Assembly: GCA_014529385.2 (NCBI GenBank)
Contig: CM043955.1
Coordinates: 136,286,108 to 136,350,107, forward strand
Length of the DNA: 64,000 bases
Reading direction: 5' to 3'
From: Adiantum capillus-veneris
Lineage: Eukaryota > Streptophyta > Polypodiopsida > Polypodiales > Pteridaceae
The number at the start of each line of letters is the position of its first letter. The stretch's first letter is position 1. Both the position numbers and the translations under genes were made by a program. The notes beneath the pieces were generated by a model. That model was not told where the DNA came from, searched no databases, and was given only the letters and a program-made list of their open reading frames with translations. Below, in pieces: positions 58,920-64,000 of this stretch.

Positions 58920-60010
58920 TTATAATCAAAATCAGACAATATTAGCTTAGATAATTAGCTAAAATGATTATTTGTGCTTAAGTTAATTATCTTGAGTTTC
59001 TAATGCTGTTTTCTATCTTTGATAATCACTATGTAATTACATAAATTCATCTACTAATTTCTCTTTCCAATTGATAGTCAAAAAACATACAATTTTGGCC
59101 TGATTAATTAGATAAACTAATTTTCTATGCATGGCCTAAATATTCCAGCTTTCTAACACTTATTTTTAGCTTTGAAGATTATTGTATAATTATCGAAGTG
59201 ATTTAAATAATTTCACCCTTTAATTTATGTTAAAAATAGACAATTTTGACCTAATTAATTAGATAAACTAATTTTTTGTGCATGACCTAGTTATCCCAGC
59301 TTTTTAATATTGATTTCTTGCTCTGATAATTATTGTATAATTATGTAAGTGATTTAGCTAATTTCCCCCTTTAATTTATGCTAAAAAATAGATAATTTTT
59401 GCCTAATTAATTAGATAAACTAATTTTTTGTGCATGGACTAACTATCTTGGTTTTTTGACATAGATTTCTAGCTCTGATAATTACTGTATAAGTATCTAA
59501 ATGATTTAGCTAGTTTCCCCCTTTATTTTATGCTAAAAAACAGACAATTATGGCCTAATGAATTAGATAGAATAATTTTTTGTGCATGAACTAATTATCC
59601 CGGCTTTTTGACATTTATTTCTAGCTCTTTTAATTACTGTATAATTATCTAAGTGATTTAGCTAATTTTCCCCTTTTATATATGCTCAAAAATAGATCAT
59701 TTTGGCCTAATTAATCAGATAAACTAATTTTCTTTGCATGGCATAATTTTTTGACTTTCTAACATTGATTCTAGCTTTGATAATTAGTGTATAATTATCT
59801 AAGTGATTTAGCTAATTTTCCCCTTTAGTTTATGCTAAAAAACAGACAATTTTGGCTTAATCAATTAGATAAACTAATTTTTTGTGCATGGCCTAATAAT
59901 CCCGGCTTTCTAACATTGATTTCTAGCTTTAATAATTATGGTGTAATAATCTAAGTGTGTTAACTAATTTCTCCTTCATTTTATAATTAAAAATAGTCAA
60001 TTTTTGCTTA
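58920..60010. repeat. Tandem array, period about 152 bp, inside the gypsy-3 LTR
   Basis: The word AGATAAACTAATTTT and its variants occur at 58,958 (diverged), 59,110, 59,261, 59,413, 59,564, 59,717 and 59,867: spacings of 150-153 bp. Each unit also holds TTTAGCTAATTTCCCC, TGCTAAAAAACAGACAATTT and GTGCATG. The array is AT-rich and about seven copies long. Confidence 0.9.
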
Positions 60011-60398
60011 ATTAACTTGGTAGATTACTCAAAAAATTATACTGTAATTATTTAGGCTTAAAAATTATTTTTCTTCATAAATCAACCTAAAGTTAATCAT
60101 TTTCAGCTTAATATGTAGTAATTAATTAATTAGATTATTGATCAAGCTTAAGAAATTAGTGATCAACAGTCTAATGATAATTTAGAGAGTAAGTAATAAT
60201 AAGGAATGCTTTATCTTTTTAATTAATAGCTTAATTAGTCAAAACTTAAGCTATTTTCTTAATTAACCAAAATTAAACTAATTACCTCGATTAATTACAA
60301 AGAGTTTTGGCTCTCTAAGTAATTTTTGAGAGGTGTTCTCTTATACGCAAGAGAAAACTGCCAGGACTCCGAGTCTGAGTTCAATTGTGAAGAGGGGG

Positions 60399-60408
60399 GC
60401 CTTTTATA
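60399..60408 (-). promoter_or_regulatory. gypsy-3 LTR TATA box
   Basis: The minus strand reads GCTATAAAAGGCCC about 480 bp into the LTR. Confidence 0.6.
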
Positions 60409-60888
60409 GCTTTTTAGAGCTCATAGGTTGTTTCTGGCAGTTCCTTGCACTTCAAGGCAGCCCCAGCTTCCCCCTAGCACCACCCGCTGCTAAATCAGGC
60501 ATGGACAGGTTCATTACTGCTCCACATAACCCCCAGATACACCAAATTGATTTCTGCTATTTTTCAGACTATTACAGCTTAATTTGTAAAATATCTGTAA
60601 ATATCTAGAGAGTACCGTGATAAAAGTATTTTGCAGCAATGATTACCAAGACTTTACAATTTACTTTGTTAATTTAGTTAACAGTATAAACTTCTAGTGA
60701 CCATAACTGTATCAGTTTTTATCGAAATGTAGTTCTGAAAATTTCTAACCATAGTAAAGTCATGATTACGGTTCCAAAAATACCAAATTTGCCATGGTCA
60801 GACAATTCTACATTTATTTTTCAATAATCATATCAATTTGATTAAGCTTTATACAATCTTTAACGTTCTAGAAACTGGAAACCTTACA

Positions 60889-60900
60889 ATCACCCCAACT
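60889..60900 (-). promoter_or_regulatory. gypsy-3 polypurine tract
   Basis: The minus strand reads AGTTGGGGTGAT immediately before the LTR start TGTAAGG. Confidence 0.8.
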
Positions 60901-60919
60901 TAAGGAATTGAGATGTCCT

Positions 60920-62430
60920 CATCTCAACCGAAATTGGGAAAATCTTTGAGAAGTGATACTTCGTCCTCCCATGTGGCATCTTCAGTGGGGTAGTCCTTTC
61001 ATTTTACTAGATGCTCTCTCATTACTATGTTTTGCAGGCTTCTTTCCCTAGTATCAAGAATACAATCTGGTTGGAGTTCAAGAATTCCTTGTTTTTGCAT
61101 CACAATCTGTTCGTCGTCTAAAATGTGATTGGGGTTTGGGATATAGGGTTTTAGGAGACTGATATGAAATACATTATGAACCTTGAGGTGTTCAGTTAGC
61201 TTTAGTTTGTAAGCTTGATCACTGATTACCTTTATCACTTCATAAGGTCCACAATATCTGGAGCTAAGTTTTTAAAATTTTCCCAAAGATAGATTGCTTC
61301 TCTTTGGCCGGACTCAAAGGAATACTTTATCCCCTTGTTTGAAAGATCGGTCAGACTATTTTTGATCAGCATAATGTTTTTGGCGGTCCTTAGCAGCTTG
61401 AATGTCCTGTCGTATGGCCCTAGTTTGGGCGTGCATCTCTTCCAACATTTGTTTTGAAGCTCCTACTCTTGTAGTGAGGTCAGAAAAGTTTAGGGGTGAT
61501 ACATTCATGCCCATAGAGTGCATTAAAAGGTGACATCACAATGCTTTTATGGAATGAAGAATTATAGGCGCATTCCACCAAAGGAAGAAATTGTATCCAT
61601 TTCTGGGGTTCTCTACTACAGTAAGCTCTAAGGATGTCTTCAATAACCCGATTCGCTCTTTTTATCTGACCGTCAGTTTGTGGGTGATAGGCTGAACTAA
61701 AACATAGTTGGGTACCTTAGGCTTCAAATAGAGCTCTCCAAAATTTTGAAGTAAACTTTTACATCTCTGTCACTGATTATTCTTTTTGGATTTCCGTGTA
61801 ATCCAAAGATTTCTTTGACAAAAAGACGGCTTATGTCTGATGTAGTGTAAGTTGTTTTCACAGGCATCAAATGAGATACCTTGGTCAGCATGTCCACTAC
61901 TACCATAATGGAATCGTAACCTCCTTGAACGGTAGGATGGTCTGTTATACGAAGTCCATGCTAATGAGTTCCCACTTCATTTGAGGAATGTCAAGGGGTT
62001 GAAGTTTTCCTGGCATCATTATCCGTTCAGCCTTAATCCTTTGACAGGAAAGGCATTGTTTGATGTAGCGAAGTATATTTCCTTTCATACCTGACCAAAA
62101 ATAGCTTTTCCTCATGGAATTAAGGGTCTTTGCATAGCCAAGATGTCTAGCTGCTGGAGTGTTGTGTCCTTCAAAAAGGATTAACTCCTTCAAGGTTGAA
62201 CTCTTAGGAATGTAAAGTCGATGCTTGTAATATAAAAACCCATCTTCAAGTGAATAGTCCTTGATTTTGTCCTTCTCTTTCTCCTTTAAGTGATTTTGAT
62301 TGATAACATGTAGGAATTGTAAATAAACCTCATCTTCTAGGGAGGCTTCCTTAACCTTGTCTAGAATTGGGTTATTGACTGTGGAAATGGCCCCAAGTAA
62401 AACCTTGCGGCTAAGGGCGTCAGTAGCCAC
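60920..62430 (-). pseudogene. gypsy-3 integrase and chromodomain
   Basis: 61,945-62,430 holds the H-H-C-C arm ('HNTPAARHLGYAKTL', 'CLSCQRIKAE') and the core start 'WELISMDFV'. 61,724-61,906 holds 'VVVDMLTKVSHLMPVKTTYT' and 'IISDRDVKVYF'. 60,999-61,238 holds the C-terminal 'KLTEHLKVHNVFHISLLKPY' block. The chromodomain 'REHLVK-KDYPTEDATWEDE' follows, where a TGA at 61,001-60,999 replaces the usual Trp. Confidence 0.85.
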
Positions 62431-62439
62431 AATCCTTAA

Positions 62440-63960
62440 CTGGTTTATACTTTATTTCAAAATCATACTCTTGTAAGATTTCAATCCATCTTCGTTGCCT
62501 CATGTTGCGTGTTTCTTGAGCACTTCAAACTTTGATGATCAGTGATTAACTGAAACTTACCCCCTAAAAGATAGTGCCTCCAGAGCTTGAGAGCATGGAT
62601 GACGGCTAGGAGTTCCAGATCATGAGTTGGATAATTCAGCTCGTGGATTCTCAATTTCCGAGAAGTGAATGCGACTAGTCGGCCTTCTTGCTTTAAGACT
62701 CCTCCTATAGCAAGGCCGCTTGCATCGGTTACTACTTCAAACTCTTGAGTGAAATCAGGGAGTTTGAGTACAGGGGCTGATGTGAGATATTGTTTTAATG
62801 TGAGGAAGCAGTCCTCCTGCTCTTTTTGCCATGTAAGTTTGGTTGTCTTCTTAAGTAGCCGAGTCAAGGGAGCGGTGATGACTGCATGATCCTTGACAAA
62901 GATTTCAATGACCAGGAATCCTCGAATGTCAATGACAGACTTGGGTTGTGGCCAATCTATTATGTCCTTAATCTTTGTGGGGTCTACAGAGATTCCTTCT
63001 TGGTTTATGATAAATCCGAGGCAGCTAACTTCGGGAGTAAAGAACACACATTTGCTCATCTTAGCTTACAACTGATGTTGGCGTAGAAGATGAAGTACTT
63101 TACGTACATGGCCTTCATGCTCTTTTTCATCTTTGGAGTATACCAATATATCATCAAAAAATACCAATACGAAATCATCCAGATATTCTCTGAATATATC
63201 TTGCATGAGTCGATTAAAAGTAGCCAGAGACCAAAAGGAATCACTATGAATTCATAATGCCCATATCGGGTGTTGAATGCGGTCTTATAAATATCTGCTT
63301 CTTTAATCCGGATTTGATGGTAGCCTGACCTGAGATCAATTTTTGTGAAGACATTGGCCCCGTGTAATCTATCAAGTAATTTGTCGATGCGAGGAATAGG
63401 GTACTTATTCTTTACAGATACCTGGTTAAGTCCCCTATAATCGATGCAGAGACGTAGAGATCCATCCTTCTTCTTTCGGAATAGAACAAGCGCGCCCTAG
63501 GGTGAAATGCTTGGTCATATGAATCCTTGTTCAGTAAGTTGACGAAGCTGTTCTTTCAATTCAATAGCTTCAGGGAGTGACATTTTGTAGGGTCTCTTGG
63601 AAATTGGTTCACTACCTGGAAAGGTTTCTATTTCATGATCTATGTCCCTTGGGGGAGGTAAATTTGAGAGATCTTTCGGAAATATATCCGAAAATTCCTT
63701 AAGCCATTCTAGAGTTGGGTTGTCCTTTGAATCATCAGCCTTGTTGTGTTTTACTACAAAGATCTATTGCCCCTTGCGTAGCCCTTTCAGAAGTCGACTA
63801 GCCTTAACTAAATGAGCCTTACGCTTCCCATTGGATCCTTGTACTAATGTTTCTTCACCTAAGTGATTTTTGAAGGTTAGGTTCCCTTGAGCACAATGAA
63901 TGTGGGCTTGATTTTTGATTAGCCAATCCATTCCTAGAATACCATCATAGATTCCTACTG
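62440..63960 (-). pseudogene. gypsy-3 protease end, RT and RNase H
   Basis: Protease block 'GILGMDWLIKNQAHIHC' (about 63,880-63,950), RT '[20 protein letters not shown]', '[20 protein letters not shown]' and '[19 protein letters not shown]' (about 63,110-63,160), then 'SKCVFFTPEVSCLGFIINQE', 'VVTDASGLAIGGVLKQEGRL' and 'LITDHQSLK' (RNase H). A TAG inside the protease/RT linker, a stop at 'EQGFI*PSISP' and small frame changes interrupt it. Confidence 0.85.
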
Positions 63961-64000
63961 GTAGAGTCCGAAAATATGATGAAGTAAGGATTCCTCCTAG

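Larger units (their letters stand above)
57243..60888 (-). repeat. gypsy-3 3' LTR (3,646 bp)
   Basis: The minus strand starts TGTAAGGTTTCC right after the polypurine tract and ends GGGGATCTCACA, typical of long chromovirus LTRs. CTATAAAAGG at 60,408-60,399 is the likely TATA box. The stretch 58,920-60,010 is an AT-rich tandem array. Its 5' partner lies beyond the window. Confidence 0.75.
60889..64000 (-). mobile_element. Ty3/gypsy chromovirus (gypsy-3), pol part, runs off the window
   Basis: Minus-strand order from the window edge: protease end, RT, RNase H, integrase, chromodomain, polypurine tract, LTR. Its sequences differ clearly from gypsy-1 and gypsy-2, so it is another lineage (Tekay/Del-like by LTR length and chromodomain, an inference). 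Gag and the 5' LTR would lie beyond 64,000. Confidence 0.88.

Overview
The window is nuclear DNA of a land plant with a large, transposon-rich genome. The evidence is one intact, spliced, plant-type housekeeping gene, plant-style Ty3/gypsy chromoviruses, Ty1/copia elements, hAT and LINE elements, and very dense (CT)n/(GA)n/(GT)n microsatellites. The mixture of tiny introns (67-378 bp) and one 26.7 kb intron would suit a gymnosperm, fern or lycophyte, but I cannot name the species.

The only convincing host gene is CTU2 (NCS2), cytoplasmic tRNA 2-thiolation protein 2, on the minus strand. I could join six exons by hand: exon 1 at 43,153-43,433, exon 2 at 16,098-16,470, exon 3 at 15,894-15,980, exon 4 at 15,394-15,515, exon 5 at 15,221-15,314 and exon 6 at 14,698-15,153. 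All introns are GT-AG, all phases agree, and there is one open frame of 1,413 nt (470 residues). Intron 1 (16,471-43,152) is a landfill of nested mobile elements, so nearly half of the window is CTU2 intron.

Layout. 1-795: unassigned. 796-5,471: decayed Ty3/gypsy chromovirus (+), followed by flank or LTR-like sequence to about 8.6 kb. 8.65-12.26 kb: two truncated copia pieces, both ending at a (GT)n(GA)n tract. 12.3-14.7 kb: spacer downstream of CTU2. 14.7-16.5 kb: CTU2 exons 6 to 2. 17.4-25.55 kb (intron 1): head-to-tail LINEs whose 3' tails run straight into (CT)n. LINE-A carries a 3 kb non-autonomous LTR element (B) with a TCTCT target duplication, and LINE-B carries a MITE-like insert. 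25.58-26.27 kb: solo LTR of the B/D family. 26.36-27.05 kb: gag remnant. 27.05-33.11 kb: non-autonomous LTR element A (+) with a 3.1 kb hAT transposon in its 3' LTR. 33.12-42.2 kb (minus): nested gypsy remnants F and E and LTR element C (TTTAG duplication), with element D (+, same family as B) inside C. 43.15-43.43 kb: CTU2 exon 1. 43.7-44.1 kb: a fold-back element with an internal RNA polymerase III type promoter, upstream of CTU2. 44.1-46.7 kb: microsatellite-rich spacer. 46.7-49.3 kb: LINE-C 3' fragment and a copia RT/RNase H half with 3' LTR. 49.3-53.46 kb: LINE-D with its 5' half inverted. 53.46-57.24 kb: second gypsy (-) of the same family as the first. 57.24-64.0 kb: third gypsy chromovirus (-) with a 3.65 kb LTR that contains a roughly 152 bp tandem array.

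The strongest system-level observation is a LINE family that carries (CT)n rather than poly(A) at its 3' ends and sits in (CT)n tracts, re-targeted head to tail. The second is a repeated hairpin module in the B/D non-autonomous LTR elements. No bacterial features (operons, CRISPR arrays, riboswitches) are present.
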